From: Polycyclovorans sp002706265
Lineage (GTDB): Bacteria > Pseudomonadota > Gammaproteobacteria > Nevskiales > Nevskiaceae
Direction: 5' to 3'
Assembly: GCA_963973915.1 (NCBI GenBank)
Contig: CAXBBM010000001.1
Coordinates: forward strand, 281,689-345,688
Length of the DNA stretch: 64,000 nt
Shown: positions 1 to 8,146 of the stretch, one piece after another
How the letters are laid out: each line of letters opens with the position of its first letter
How positions within the stretch are numbered: position 1 is the stretch's first letter
The notes under the pieces: generated by a model
The model's database searches: none
The model's input: only the letters and a program-made list of their open reading frames with translations
Told to the model about the DNA's origin: nothing
Made by a program: the position numbers and the translations under genes

Positions 1-786
1 GCCGCCCATCGACAGGTCGTCGGTGAACACCACGCCCTGAAAGCCGAGGCGCTTGCGCAGGATGTCCTTGACCCAATGCGCCGACAGCGACGCGGGACGG
101 TCATCCACGGCGGTGTAGCGCACATGGGCGGTCATGATCGATTCCAGGCCATCGGCGATCAACGCGGCAAACGGCCGCAGTTCGCAGCGTTCGATCTCGG
201 CCATGGAGCGCCGATCGACCGGAAGTTCGTGATGCGAGTCGGCAGTGACCGCACCGTGCCCGGGATAGTGCTTGCCGGTGGACGCCAGGCCCGCCCGCTT
301 GAGCCCGCGCCGAAAGGCCCGCGACAGGTGGATGACGGTTTGCGCATCGCTGCCGAAGGCGCGGTCGCCAATGACGCCGGACACGCCGTGGTCAATGTCG
401 AGCACCGGCGCGAACGGCAGGTCGATGCCGAAGGCCGACAGCTCGCGGCCGATGGTCTCGCCGACCTGCTCGGCTTCGGCCTCGGCGGCGGGCGCCGACT
501 CCAGCAGGCGCTCGCCGATGCTGCGCATCGCCGGCAACCGCGAAAACCCGACCCGGAACCGCTGGATGCGACCGCCCTCATGGTCCACCGCCAGCAACAG
601 GCGCGGCGTCTTCAGGGCCAACAGTTCATCGCAGAGCGCCTTGAGCTGCCCGGCATCGCGATAGTTGCGGGTAAACAGGATGACGCCGCCCACCAGCGGA
701 TGCGCAAGCACCTCGCGGTCTTCGGCGGTCAGCTCCAGGCCGCCGACATCCAGCATCAGCGGACCGATCAACGCGGGCTTATTCAT
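1..786 (-). CDS. nagZ: Beta-N-acetylhexosaminidase NagZ (3' part outside window)
   Basis: Cytoplasmic glycoside hydrolase family 3 enzyme that removes N-acetylglucosamine from muropeptides during peptidoglycan recycling. The reading frame starts at 786 with MNKPALIGP and runs off the left edge, so the C-terminus is missing. Visible family marks are the DHEGGRVQRF substrate-binding stretch, the KHYPGHG loop that holds the catalytic His in bacterial NagZ, and the FTDDLSMGG segment near the cut end, which contains the nucleophile Asp. It overlaps the upstream L,D-transpeptidase by 8 bp, so the two cell-wall genes are probably co-transcribed. Identification is firm. Confidence 0.95.
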   Translation of the reverse strand, partial: MNKPALIGPLMLDVGGLELTAEDREVLAHPLVGGVILFTRNYRDAGQLKALCDELLALKTPRLLLAVDHEGGRIQRFRVGFSRLPAMRSIGERLLESAPAAEAEAEQVGETIGRELSAFGIDLPFAPVLDIDHGVSGVIGDRAFGSDAQTVIHLSRAFRRGLKRAGLASTGKHYPGHGAVTADSHHELPVDRRSMAEIERCELRPFAALIADGLESIMTAHVRYTAVDDRPASLSAHWVKDILRKRLGFQGVVFTDDLSMGG

Positions 787-1270
787 GCAGGTTCACCACG
801 GTCCCCGGCGCGACCAGATCGAAGAGGCGGATGATGTCAGCGTTGTTCATGCGGATGCAGCCTTTTGAGCCGGGCGTGCCCAGCGCGGTGACCGGCGGCG
901 TGCCGTGCAGGTAGATGTACCGTCGAAAGGTGTCGACCGGGCCCAGGCGATTGCGCCCCGGCTCAAGACCCGACAGCCAGAGGATGCGGGTCAGGATCCA
1001 GTCGCGCCCCGGTTGCGTGTCGTGGGCCTCGGGCGTCCAGACCTCGCCGGTCCAGCGACGACCGCGAAACACCGCGCCCGGCGGCGCGCCCTGCCCGATC
1101 TTGGCGCGCACCTGGTGGCGGCCGCGCGGCGTGCAACCCGAGCCGTTCTGCTCGCCGATGCCGTTGACCCCGGTGGACACCGCCACGTCCATGACCTGGT
1201 GCTCGCCATCGCAGAGGCGCAGGCGCTGGGCAGACAGGTCAATGTCAATCTCCACGTTGCTCGGCCTCAC
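779..1270 (-). CDS. L,D-transpeptidase (YkuD family)
   Basis: Small 163-residue YkuD-domain protein. The catalytic segment is present as YLHGTPP followed by GSKGCIRM, which supplies the His and the nucleophilic Cys used to cross-link peptidoglycan or attach proteins to it. No signal peptide or membrane segment is visible, which is odd for an enzyme expected in the periplasm; some family members have no obvious export signal. The start is GTG at 1270, and an in-frame GTG at 1255 with GAGG upstream is also possible. It lies between a CYTH-domain gene (26 bp overlap) and nagZ (8 bp overlap), so it belongs to a tight operon. Confidence 0.88.
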   Translation of the reverse strand: MRPSNVEIDIDLSAQRLRLCDGEHQVMDVAVSTGVNGIGEQNGSGCTPRGRHQVRAKIGQGAPPGAVFRGRRWTGEVWTPEAHDTQPGRDWILTRILWLSGLEPGRNRLGPVDTFRRYIYLHGTPPVTALGTPGSKGCIRMNNADIIRLFDLVAPGTVVNLHE

Positions 1271-1736
1271 TCCATTGGCAATAAGGGCGTTGCGACAGGG
1301 CGTGATTGTAATAACGCGACTTGTCGGTCACCTCTGCACCCAGCCAGTCTGGCCGGGTGATGGCCTGATCTTCGGCCTCCAGCTCGACTTCGGCAACAAT
1401 CAATCCGTCGCTGTCGCCGTGGAATTCGTCGATCTCCCAGATCAGACCGTCACGCTCCACGTAATGGCGGGTCTTTTCAACCGTGCCCACCGTCAGGGTC
1501 GCCAGCAGGGTTTGACCCTCGGCCAGGGGAATGCCGTAGTCATATTCCGCGCGTGCGGCGCCGACGACCGCCGCCTTGATGTTGAGACGGGCCTCGTCAC
1601 CGGCCACCCGCACGCGGATCGACGCCTTGCCGCCCACCCCCACCAGATAACCCTGTGCCATCGGCTGCCGACGGCGCACCTCGCGGCGCCAGGCGTCGCT
1701 GGCAAGCAGGTATTTGCGTTCAATTTCGAGGGGCAT
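1245..1736 (-). CDS. CYTH-domain protein, likely inorganic triphosphatase
   Basis: 163-residue single-domain CYTH (triphosphate tunnel metalloenzyme) protein. The N-terminal signature ExExK is seen as LEIERKYLL immediately after the start, and alternating charged strands such as SIRVRVAGDEARLNIK, with a C-terminal EVELE, fit the eight-stranded tunnel that binds triphosphates and metal. I chose the ATG at 1736 because it places the signature at residues 4-8; an upstream in-frame start would add residues that read like shadow coding of rlmD. By analogy with similarly short bacterial members the likely activity is tripolyphosphate hydrolysis, but adenylate cyclase or thiamine triphosphatase activity cannot be excluded. 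Confidence 0.85.
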   Translation of the reverse strand: MPLEIERKYLLASDAWRREVRRRQPMAQGYLVGVGGKASIRVRVAGDEARLNIKAAVVGAARAEYDYGIPLAEGQTLLATLTVGTVEKTRHYVERDGLIWEIDEFHGDSDGLIVAEVELEAEDQAITRPDWLGAEVTDKSRYYNHALSQRPYCQWSEAEQRGD

Positions 1737-1755
1737 GGGCGTTGGCGTCAGAACA

Positions 1756-3081
1756 TTACGGGGCGTCGCGGCGCAGCAGCGCCATCGACTCGACATGCGC
1801 GGTGTGCGGAAACATGTCCATCACGCCAGCGCGCTCCAGGCGGTAGCCGTAGTGATGCACCAGGGTGCCCACGTCCCGCGCCAGGGTGCCGGGCTGGCAC
1901 GACACGTAGACCACGCGCGAGGGCTTCTTCGCCGCAATCAACGGCATCATCGCCTCGGCGCCGCTGCGGGGTGGATCGAGCAACACGGCATCGAACGCAC
2001 CCGCCAGCCAGTCGGCCTCGGCGCCGGTCTTGAACAGGTCGGCCTTCTCGAAACGGATGTTCATCTGGTTGCGCTGCGCGTTGTCACGCGCGCGCTGCAC
2101 CAGACCGGCGTCCCCCTCCACGGCCGTCAGCGCAACGCCGCGGGCCGCCAGCGGCAGCGAGAAATTGCCCAGACCGCAGAACAGCTCCAGCACCCGTTCG
2201 CCCGGCTGCGGCGCCAGCCAGTCAATGGCCTGGTTGACGACCCGCTGGCTGATGAAACCGTTCACCTGGATGAAATCGGCAATCTCGAACTGCAAGCGTC
2301 GCGCGGAGCCGTCGGGTGAGTAGTCGAGCACCCGCGCCGGCGGGTCGAGCGGGGTGATGGTGCTCAGCCCGCCGGGCTGCAGGCGCAGCTCGAAACCGGT
2401 GTCGCGCGCAAGCTGGCGAAACACCTGCAGATCGGCCTCGGTGGGCGCCTGCAGCACGCGAATCGACAGGCAAACGTGCTCGGCGGCCGCCATTTCGATC
2501 TGCGGAATCTTGTCGGCGATGCTGGTGTTGGCCAGCGCCTCGGCCAGCACCTCAAGCGCTTCGCCGACGCGCGGATCCAGCACCGGGCAGCGGCTCAGTT
2601 CGGCCAGAAAATGGGTGCGCCGTTCGCGAAAGCCCACCAGCACCGTGTGCTTGTTGAACACCCACTTGGCCCCCATGCGCGCGCGGCGGCGATAGCCCCA
2701 GACCGGCCCGGTAATGGGCTCGGCAAGCTGCTCCGGCGCCACCTTGCCGATGCGCGCCAGGGCATCGACCAGTTGTTTTTGCTTGAACCGCACCTGCGCC
2801 TCGGGCGCCAGATGCTGCAGGGCGCACCCGCCGCACACGCCAAAATGCGGGCAACCGGGCGTGACCCGATCCGGGCTGGCCGACGCAACGCGCAGCGTCT
2901 GCCCTTCGTCGAACGATTTTCCGGCCGCCACGTACCTGAACACGACCCGTTCCGACGGCAGCGCATCGGCAATGAACACCACTTTGCCGTCGATGCGGGC
3001 AATGCCACGGCCATCTTCGGCAAGGTCGAGAATCTCGGCTTCGTGCTCTCCCTCGGGGTACCGGCGCGCACGCCGCCTCAT
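1756..3081 (-). CDS. rlmD: 23S rRNA (uracil-1939-C5)-methyltransferase RlmD
   Basis: SAM-dependent RNA methyltransferase of about 441 residues. An N-terminal TRAM-like domain is followed by the Cys pattern CGVCGGCALQHL (with a further Cys before and after) that binds a [4Fe-4S] cluster. The catalytic domain shows ELFCGLGNFSLPLA (SAM binding), LLDPPRSGA, and VSCQPGTLARD, whose Cys is the nucleophile. The ATG at 3081 overlaps the cysM stop as ATGA, which fixes the start better than the longer frame beginning upstream within cysM. The cysM-rlmD pairing is typical of gammaproteobacteria such as Pseudomonas. Confidence 0.96.
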   Translation of the reverse strand: MRRRARRYPEGEHEAEILDLAEDGRGIARIDGKVVFIADALPSERVVFRYVAAGKSFDEGQTLRVASASPDRVTPGCPHFGVCGGCALQHLAPEAQVRFKQKQLVDALARIGKVAPEQLAEPITGPVWGYRRRARMGAKWVFNKHTVLVGFRERRTHFLAELSRCPVLDPRVGEALEVLAEALANTSIADKIPQIEMAAAEHVCLSIRVLQAPTEADLQVFRQLARDTGFELRLQPGGLSTITPLDPPARVLDYSPDGSARRLQFEIADFIQVNGFISQRVVNQAIDWLAPQPGERVLELFCGLGNFSLPLAARGVALTAVEGDAGLVQRARDNAQRNQMNIRFEKADLFKTGAEADWLAGAFDAVLLDPPRSGAEAMMPLIAAKKPSRVVYVSCQPGTLARDVGTLVHHYGYRLERAGVMDMFPHTAHVESMALLRRDAP

Positions 3082-3968
3082 GCCGGATAGACGCCCGTCG
3101 AGATGTAACGATCGCCCCGGTCGCAGGCGATCGACACGATGGTGGCCCCCTGCAGCCGCTGGCACAGTTGCAGGGCCACCCACATGGCACCGCCCGACGA
3201 CGGCCCGCAGAACAGCCCTTCAATTCGGGCCATGTCGCGCATGGTGGCCTCGGCATCGGCGGCCGACACCTCGATCACCTCATCGACCCGCGGGCGCTCG
3301 AAAATTTTCGGCAAATAGGCTTCTGGCCATTTGCGGATGCCGGGAATCGACGACTCGCCATCGGGCTGCACGCCCACGATCTGCACCGCTGGATTCTGCG
3401 ATTTGAAGTAGCGCGAGCAGCCCATGATGGTGCCGGTGGTGCCCATGCTGGAGACGAAATGGGTGATCGCGCCCCCGGTGTCGCGCCAGATCTCGGGGCC
3501 GGTGCCTTCAAAGTGCGCCCGCCAGTTGTCGGGGTTGGCGAACTGATTGAGCACCTTGCCCTTGCCGTCGCGCGCCATCTGGTCGGCGAGGTCACGGGCG
3601 CCTTCCATGCCTTCCTGCTGGGTGACCGGGATGATCTCGGCGCCATAGGCGCGCATGGACGCGCGACGCTCGGCGCTCATGTGCGCCGGCATGATCAGCA
3701 CCATGCGATAGCCCAGCACCGCAGCGGCCATGGCCAGCGCGATGCCGGTATTGCCCGACGTGGCCTCGATCAGTGTGTCACCAGGCTTGATTTCACCGCG
3801 CTCCTGGGCGCGCAGAATCATCGAGTACGCTGGCCGGTCTTTCACCGATCCGGCCGGATTGTTGCCCTCGAGCTTGGCAAAAAGCCGGTTGCTGCCGATC
3901 CCCGGCAGACGGGTGAGTTGCACCAGCGGGGTGTTGCCAATCGTGTTGGCCAGAGTTTGAGTGGACAT
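3078..3968 (-). CDS. cysM: Cysteine synthase B (CysM)
   Basis: PLP-dependent O-acetylserine sulfhydrylase, 296 residues, making cysteine from O-acetylserine and sulfide (isoform B also uses thiosulfate). The PLP lysine is K43 in GNNPAGSVKDR and the phosphate-binding loop is EATSGNTGIALA. The C-terminal GPSSGGAM and the short length fit CysM rather than the longer CysK. It is translated divergently from the BarA-like kinase with only 38 bp between the two start codons and overlaps rlmD by 4 bp downstream. Confidence 0.96.
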   Translation of the reverse strand: MSTQTLANTIGNTPLVQLTRLPGIGSNRLFAKLEGNNPAGSVKDRPAYSMILRAQERGEIKPGDTLIEATSGNTGIALAMAAAVLGYRMVLIMPAHMSAERRASMRAYGAEIIPVTQQEGMEGARDLADQMARDGKGKVLNQFANPDNWRAHFEGTGPEIWRDTGGAITHFVSSMGTTGTIMGCSRYFKSQNPAVQIVGVQPDGESSIPGIRKWPEAYLPKIFERPRVDEVIEVSAADAEATMRDMARIEGLFCGPSSGGAMWVALQLCQRLQGATIVSIACDRGDRYISTGVYPA

Positions 3969-3977
3969 GCCCTAAAG

Positions 3978-3991
3978 TGTAGCCGGCTACA
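3978..3991. promoter_or_regulatory. 14-bp perfect palindrome between divergent cysM and barA-like gene
   Basis: TGTAGCCGGCTACA is its own reverse complement and occupies the centre of the 38-bp gap between two divergent start codons. Its position suggests an operator for a dimeric regulator that could act on either gene; no regulator is identified. Confidence 0.45.
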
Positions 3992-4006
3992 TTCGAGCGA
4001 GGCGCT

Positions 4007-6256
4007 TTGAAGTCACGGTTGACCCCTGCGATGTGCATCTTCTGGATGATCCAGCCCTGGCTGCTGGCCGGTCTGCTGATCACGCTGCTGCGCTGGCTGG
4101 CGCCCGGCACCTGGCTCAGCGATGACCCGCTGAGGCTGCTGCTGTTGGGCGCCGCGCTGACGCTGGCGTTCAGCATCTGGATGGGCCTGCACCTGGCCCG
4201 AGGGCTGGGGCAGCTGGCGCAGGCCGGGCGCGCACTGGCGCAGGGGCGCGTTGAGCAGCGCGCGCCCAGTGACCTGCCGGCGCCGCTGGCCGCCGTGGCC
4301 CTGCACCTCAACCAGATTGCCCGCGCCATGAGCCAGACCCAGGATCACCACAACCAGCTCATGCAGCAGTCCACCACCCGGCTCAAGAGCGAGCACGCGC
4401 GGCTGCAGTCGCTGAACAGCGACATGCGCGCGGCGTTGCTGCACACGCAATCGGCCGCCGAAAGCCAGTCGGCCCTGTTCGCCAATCTCAGCCACGAACT
4501 GCGCACGCCCCTCACCGGCATTCTGGGATACGCCGATCTGCTGCGGCGCTCGGCCCTGGACCCCGAGCAGGAGCAGTACCTCGAAACCCTGGACCGGTCG
4601 GCGCGCGGGCTGCTGGCCATGGTCAATGACCTGCTGGACTGGAGCCGTATCGAGTCGGGCCGCCTGCACCTCAACGAAGAGCGGTTCGACATTCACGAGG
4701 TGGTCGAAAACGTCACCACCCTGCTGGCACCGCTGGCCTACCAGAAGGACCTTGAGCTGGTGCGCATCGTCGATCATGACGTGCCGCGCGGGCTGTCGGG
4801 CGACGCGCAGCGCCTGCGGCAGATTCTGACCAACCTGCTGTCCAACGCCATCAAGTTCACCGATGTGGGTGAGGTGGTGGTGCGCGTCACCCAGGGCAAC
4901 CCCAGCGAGCGGCACGTGTGGCTCAACCTGTCGGTGCAGGACACCGGCGTGGGCATCAGCCCGGCGGTGCAGGCGCGGCTGTTCCAGCCCTTCCAGCAGG
5001 CCGGCCACAGCCAGGGTGGCAGCGGCCTGGGCCTGTCGATCAGCCGTCGCCTGGCCGAAATGATGGGCGGTGACATCACCCTGGACAGCGCACCCGGCAA
5101 GGGCGCTCATTTCTGCGCGCGACTGCCGTTTCGGACCGCTGCACGCGCCGATGATCCGGGGCCGGACGGGCGCATGCGCGGCCGCAGGGTGTGGCTGTTC
5201 GAGCCCCACCCCACCGCGCGCCTTGCGCTGACCCACTGGCTGAGCTTCTGGGGCGTGGACGTGGTTGATTTCGACACCCCGCAGCACCTCGCCGAACGGC
5301 TGGAGATTGCCCAGGGCCTGCCGAGCCTGGTGATCGTGGGCCTGGCCCCGCAGCAGGTCGAGTCCCTGCGCGCGGTGTTGCAGCTCTGCGGCGACCGCAA
5401 GCCGCCGCTGTTGGCGCTGGTCGCCTCCGCCTCGCTGGACCTTCAGCTTCGGCTGCGCGCTCTGGGCGCTGCGGCCTGTCTGGCCAAATCCGTCGATCAT
5501 CAGGCCCTGTTACAGGTGCTGGTAGACCTGAGCACCCAGACTGCCAGCCCGCGGCCGCTGGCCAGGCGCCGCGCGCTGATCGCCGACAACAATCTCAGCA
5601 ACCTGCGCTATCTGGCGCTGCTGGCGGTGGAGCTGGGGCTGGACGTGCTGGAAGCGCACGACGGCGAGCAGGCACTGGCGCTGTACCGCGAGCACCGGGT
5701 CGAATTCGTGCTGCTCGACGCCCGCATGCCGCGCCTCGATGGGCCGGGCTGCGCGCGCGCCATCCGTGCCTTGGCAGAACACGGTGCGCAGCCGCGCATC
5801 ATCGCCGTCAGCGCCCATCTGGAGCCCGACGAGCGACGCGCATTCCTGGACGCCGGGGCCGACCAGATCCTGCTCAAGCCCTTCGACGAACGCCAGTTGC
5901 TCCATGCCCTGCGGCCCACGCCGGCCCGGCACGGCACGCCGTCATCGCGCTTGCTGGGCACCGACCCCGACATGCTGGCGCTGTTGCGCGAGGAACTGCC
6001 CCTGCAATTGGCAGAACTGGAGGCCGCATGTGCCGCCGCGTCACTGGAAACCGCCCGCGACGCCGCCCACCAGTTGCGCGGCACCGCCGCGTTCTACCAC
6101 CTCGGCAGCCTGCGCGATGCCACCCACCAACTGGAAACGCGCCTGCGCGCCGTGACCCACACCGACCACGCGCAGGCCGAATGCGAGGCCGTGCAACAGG
6201 CGATCGCCAGCGCATTGACCGAGATCGACTCACGACTGGCCGAACTGGGCGGCTGA
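4007..6256 (+). CDS. BarA/GacS-like hybrid sensor histidine kinase
   Basis: 749-residue inner-membrane kinase. Two hydrophobic segments (about residues 13-30 and 41-60) are separated by only some ten residues, so the periplasmic sensor domain usual for BarA/GacS (about 900 residues) is absent. A HAMP-like region is followed by HisKA with the phosphorylated His163 in ANLSHELRTPLTGI, an HATPase with GGSGLGLSISRRLAE, a degenerate first receiver (about 385-500) with no phosphorylatable Asp motif, a functional-looking receiver (about 518-640) with LLDARMPRLDG, and an HPt domain with AHQLRGTAAF. In Pseudomonas gacS lies near cysM and rlmD, which supports the orthology. The output would be a UvrY/GacA-type regulator encoded elsewhere. 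Confidence 0.88.
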   Translation: MKSRLTPAMCIFWMIQPWLLAGLLITLLRWLAPGTWLSDDPLRLLLLGAALTLAFSIWMGLHLARGLGQLAQAGRALAQGRVEQRAPSDLPAPLAAVALHLNQIARAMSQTQDHHNQLMQQSTTRLKSEHARLQSLNSDMRAALLHTQSAAESQSALFANLSHELRTPLTGILGYADLLRRSALDPEQEQYLETLDRSARGLLAMVNDLLDWSRIESGRLHLNEERFDIHEVVENVTTLLAPLAYQKDLELVRIVDHDVPRGLSGDAQRLRQILTNLLSNAIKFTDVGEVVVRVTQGNPSERHVWLNLSVQDTGVGISPAVQARLFQPFQQAGHSQGGSGLGLSISRRLAEMMGGDITLDSAPGKGAHFCARLPFRTAARADDPGPDGRMRGRRVWLFEPHPTARLALTHWLSFWGVDVVDFDTPQHLAERLEIAQGLPSLVIVGLAPQQVESLRAVLQLCGDRKPPLLALVASASLDLQLRLRALGAAACLAKSVDHQALLQVLVDLSTQTASPRPLARRRALIADNNLSNLRYLALLAVELGLDVLEAHDGEQALALYREHRVEFVLLDARMPRLDGPGCARAIRALAEHGAQPRIIAVSAHLEPDERRAFLDAGADQILLKPFDERQLLHALRPTPARHGTPSSRLLGTDPDMLALLREELPLQLAELEAACAAASLETARDAAHQLRGTAAFYHLGSLRDATHQLETRLRAVTHTDHAQAECEAVQQAIASALTEIDSRLAELGG

Positions 6257-6281
6257 GGGCTGACGCCGCCGATCAGCGTGA

Positions 6282-6659
6282 TCAGTCGCGTTCCAGAATC
6301 ACCGTGGCCAGCACCCAGTCGCCATCGTCGGTCAGCGCCAGATGCGTGCGGCTGATGCCCCGCTGGCGGAGCAGCGCCTGCACGGCGGGGCTGAACCGCA
6401 ATGAGGGGGCGCCGATCTCGCTGCGGCCGACACCGCAATCCCGGTGATCGATGTCGCGAAACCCGCAGCCCAGCGCCTTCACCAGCGCCTCCTTGGCGGC
6501 GAAGCTTTTGGCCATGCGGTTGGCGCGCCGGGCACCGGCGGGCAGCGTGGCGCGCTCTTCGTCGGTCAGCAGGCGGTCGATGAAACGCTGGCCATGCCGC
6601 GCCAGCACGCGCTCGATGCGGCTGACGCGGATGAGGTCGTTGCCCAGCCCGACGATCAT
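6282..6659 (-). CDS. acpS: Holo-[acyl-carrier-protein] synthase AcpS
   Basis: 125-residue phosphopantetheinyl transferase that loads the 4'-phosphopantetheine arm of CoA onto acyl carrier protein. It begins MIVGLGNDLIRVSRIE, where the Asp is a Mg2+ ligand, and contains MAKSFAAKEALVKALG, which holds the second metal-binding Glu and the catalytic Lys. Start ATGA-overlaps the pdxJ stop by 4 bp, the usual pdxJ-acpS arrangement. It converges on the BarA-like gene with a 25-bp gap. Confidence 0.97.
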   Translation of the reverse strand: MIVGLGNDLIRVSRIERVLARHGQRFIDRLLTDEERATLPAGARRANRMAKSFAAKEALVKALGCGFRDIDHRDCGVGRSEIGAPSLRFSPAVQALLRQRGISRTHLALTDDGDWVLATVILERD

Positions 6660-7420
6660 GCGACCGGCGACGCCTGCGCGAACCGGGCCTCGTTCATCGC
6701 CCGGCGCATTTCGGCAATGGCCATCGGCAGACCCACGAACATCGACCGGGCCACGATGCTGTGCCCGATATTGAGTTCAACGACTTCGGGAATGCGGGCA
6801 ATCGCGCCCACGTTGTGCAGGTGCAGGCCGTGGCCGGCGTGCACTTCCAGGCCCGCCGCGGCAGCCTCGCGCGCGAAATCGCGAATGCGGACCAGTTCGG
6901 CGTGCCGGTCATCGCCCTCGGTGTCGGCATAGCGCCCGGTGTGAATTTCGATGTGCGGCACGCCGACCGCAAGGCACGCGGCAAGCTGCGCCGGGTCGGC
7001 GTCGATGAACAGCGCGGTGACGATGCCCGCCGCACGCAGCGTCAGGCAGGCTGCGGCCACGGCGTCCTGATGCGCGGCCACGTCCAGCCCGCCTTCGGTG
7101 GTGACCTCCTCGCGCTTCTCGGGCACCAGGCAGACGAAGCGCGGCCGCACCCGACAGGCGATGTCGACCATTTCGTCGGTGACGGCCATCTCCAGATTCA
7201 CCGGCACCGGGCTGCGCGCCAGCAACCGGGTGACGTCGTGATCCTGAATATGGCGGCGGTCTTCCCGCAGGTGGATCGTCAGGCTGTCGGCGCCCGCGCT
7301 GGCGGCGAGCAGACCGGCCTCGACCGGATCGGGGTACGCGGTGCCGCGCGCCTGGCGCACGGTGGCCACATGATCAATGTTGATGCCGAGACGCAGCCCG
7401 GCCAGCGACGGGTGAGACAC
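6656..7420 (-). CDS. pdxJ: Pyridoxine 5'-phosphate synthase PdxJ
   Basis: 254-residue TIM-barrel enzyme that condenses 1-deoxyxylulose-5-phosphate with 3-amino-2-oxopropyl phosphate in vitamin B6 synthesis. Family landmarks are LGINIDHVATVRQARGT at the N-terminus, HLREDRRHIQDHDV, and HAGHGLHLHNV, which carry phosphate-binding and catalytic residues. Length is standard. It sits between recO and acpS, in the order seen in most gammaproteobacteria. Confidence 0.97.
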   Translation of the reverse strand: MSHPSLAGLRLGINIDHVATVRQARGTAYPDPVEAGLLAASAGADSLTIHLREDRRHIQDHDVTRLLARSPVPVNLEMAVTDEMVDIACRVRPRFVCLVPEKREEVTTEGGLDVAAHQDAVAAACLTLRAAGIVTALFIDADPAQLAACLAVGVPHIEIHTGRYADTEGDDRHAELVRIRDFAREAAAAGLEVHAGHGLHLHNVGAIARIPEVVELNIGHSIVARSMFVGLPMAIAEMRRAMNEARFAQASPVA

Positions 7421-7447
7421 GATTCACACTCCCAAGTCAGGCGCGCA

Positions 7448-8125
7448 TTATGCCGACGGCGCACGCGCCCGAAATGCCTGCATCAGTTGCGATGAGGCCA
7501 GCCGCCTGCCGCCCAGGGCGTGGTCGAGCATGGGTTTGAGCAGGCGTCGCGCTTCACGGCGCTGCTGGGCATCCAGCGACAGTGCAGGGTTGGCCAGCGC
7601 CGCCAGGGTGCTGCGCGCCACGCCGCGTCCGTCCTCGGCGGGTCGCCACGCGCCGCCCGCCTGCCAGGCCCAGTGCCCGCCTTCACCAGCGGGCAACTCG
7701 GCCAGCCCCAGTCCTATCTCGTGCAGCAAGGCCCATTCGAACTGGCGCAGGGCCGATTCGGCCTCATCACCGCGCAGCGCCTCGATGGCGCAGGCGTAGG
7801 CGGCAAACAGGCGGGGATGCGGATCTTCACGCGCCAGCAGCTTGAGGACCAGCTCGTTGAGATACCAGCCGAAAAGCACCCGCTCTGCGGCGAGAACGGG
7901 CGGTGGTGATTCCAGGTCGGCGTGGGTCAGGGTCTTCAGCTCGCCGCGTCCCGTCAGCCCGACATCGAGCAGCGCGAAGGGCTGCAGGCTGCCGCGCAGC
8001 CGACTTTTCGCCCCGCGGGCCCCGCGCGCCACCGCGCCGATGCGCCCGGCATCGACCGTCAGCAGCTCCAGCAGCGCCGAGGTTTCGCGATACGGGCGCG
8101 ATTGGAGGACGTAAGCCAGCGGCAC
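7448..8125 (-). CDS. recO: DNA repair protein RecO
   Basis: 225-residue recombination mediator that, with RecR, loads RecA onto SSB-coated DNA. The N-terminal OB-fold region AYVLQSRPYRETSALLELLT and the GAVARGARGAKSRLRG stretch are characteristic; the body is helical. As in many proteobacterial RecO proteins no zinc-binding Cys cluster is present. The usual upstream neighbour era is missing; instead a large Ig-like lipoprotein gene ends 21 bp before it and may drive it by read-through. Confidence 0.94.
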   Translation of the reverse strand: MPLAYVLQSRPYRETSALLELLTVDAGRIGAVARGARGAKSRLRGSLQPFALLDVGLTGRGELKTLTHADLESPPPVLAAERVLFGWYLNELVLKLLAREDPHPRLFAAYACAIEALRGDEAESALRQFEWALLHEIGLGLAELPAGEGGHWAWQAGGAWRPAEDGRGVARSTLAALANPALSLDAQQRREARRLLKPMLDHALGGRRLASSQLMQAFRARAPSA

Positions 8126-8146
8126 CGCAGGGTCAGCCGGTGCGCC

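Noticed and set aside
4013..5500. Long minus-strand ORF opposite the BarA-like gene
   Set aside because: Composition (Gln/His/Arg/Ala runs) is that of an antisense shadow in high-GC DNA, and the plus strand encodes clear kinase motifs. The same holds for the long antisense frames opposite rlmD, thrS, the TPR genes and the kinases.
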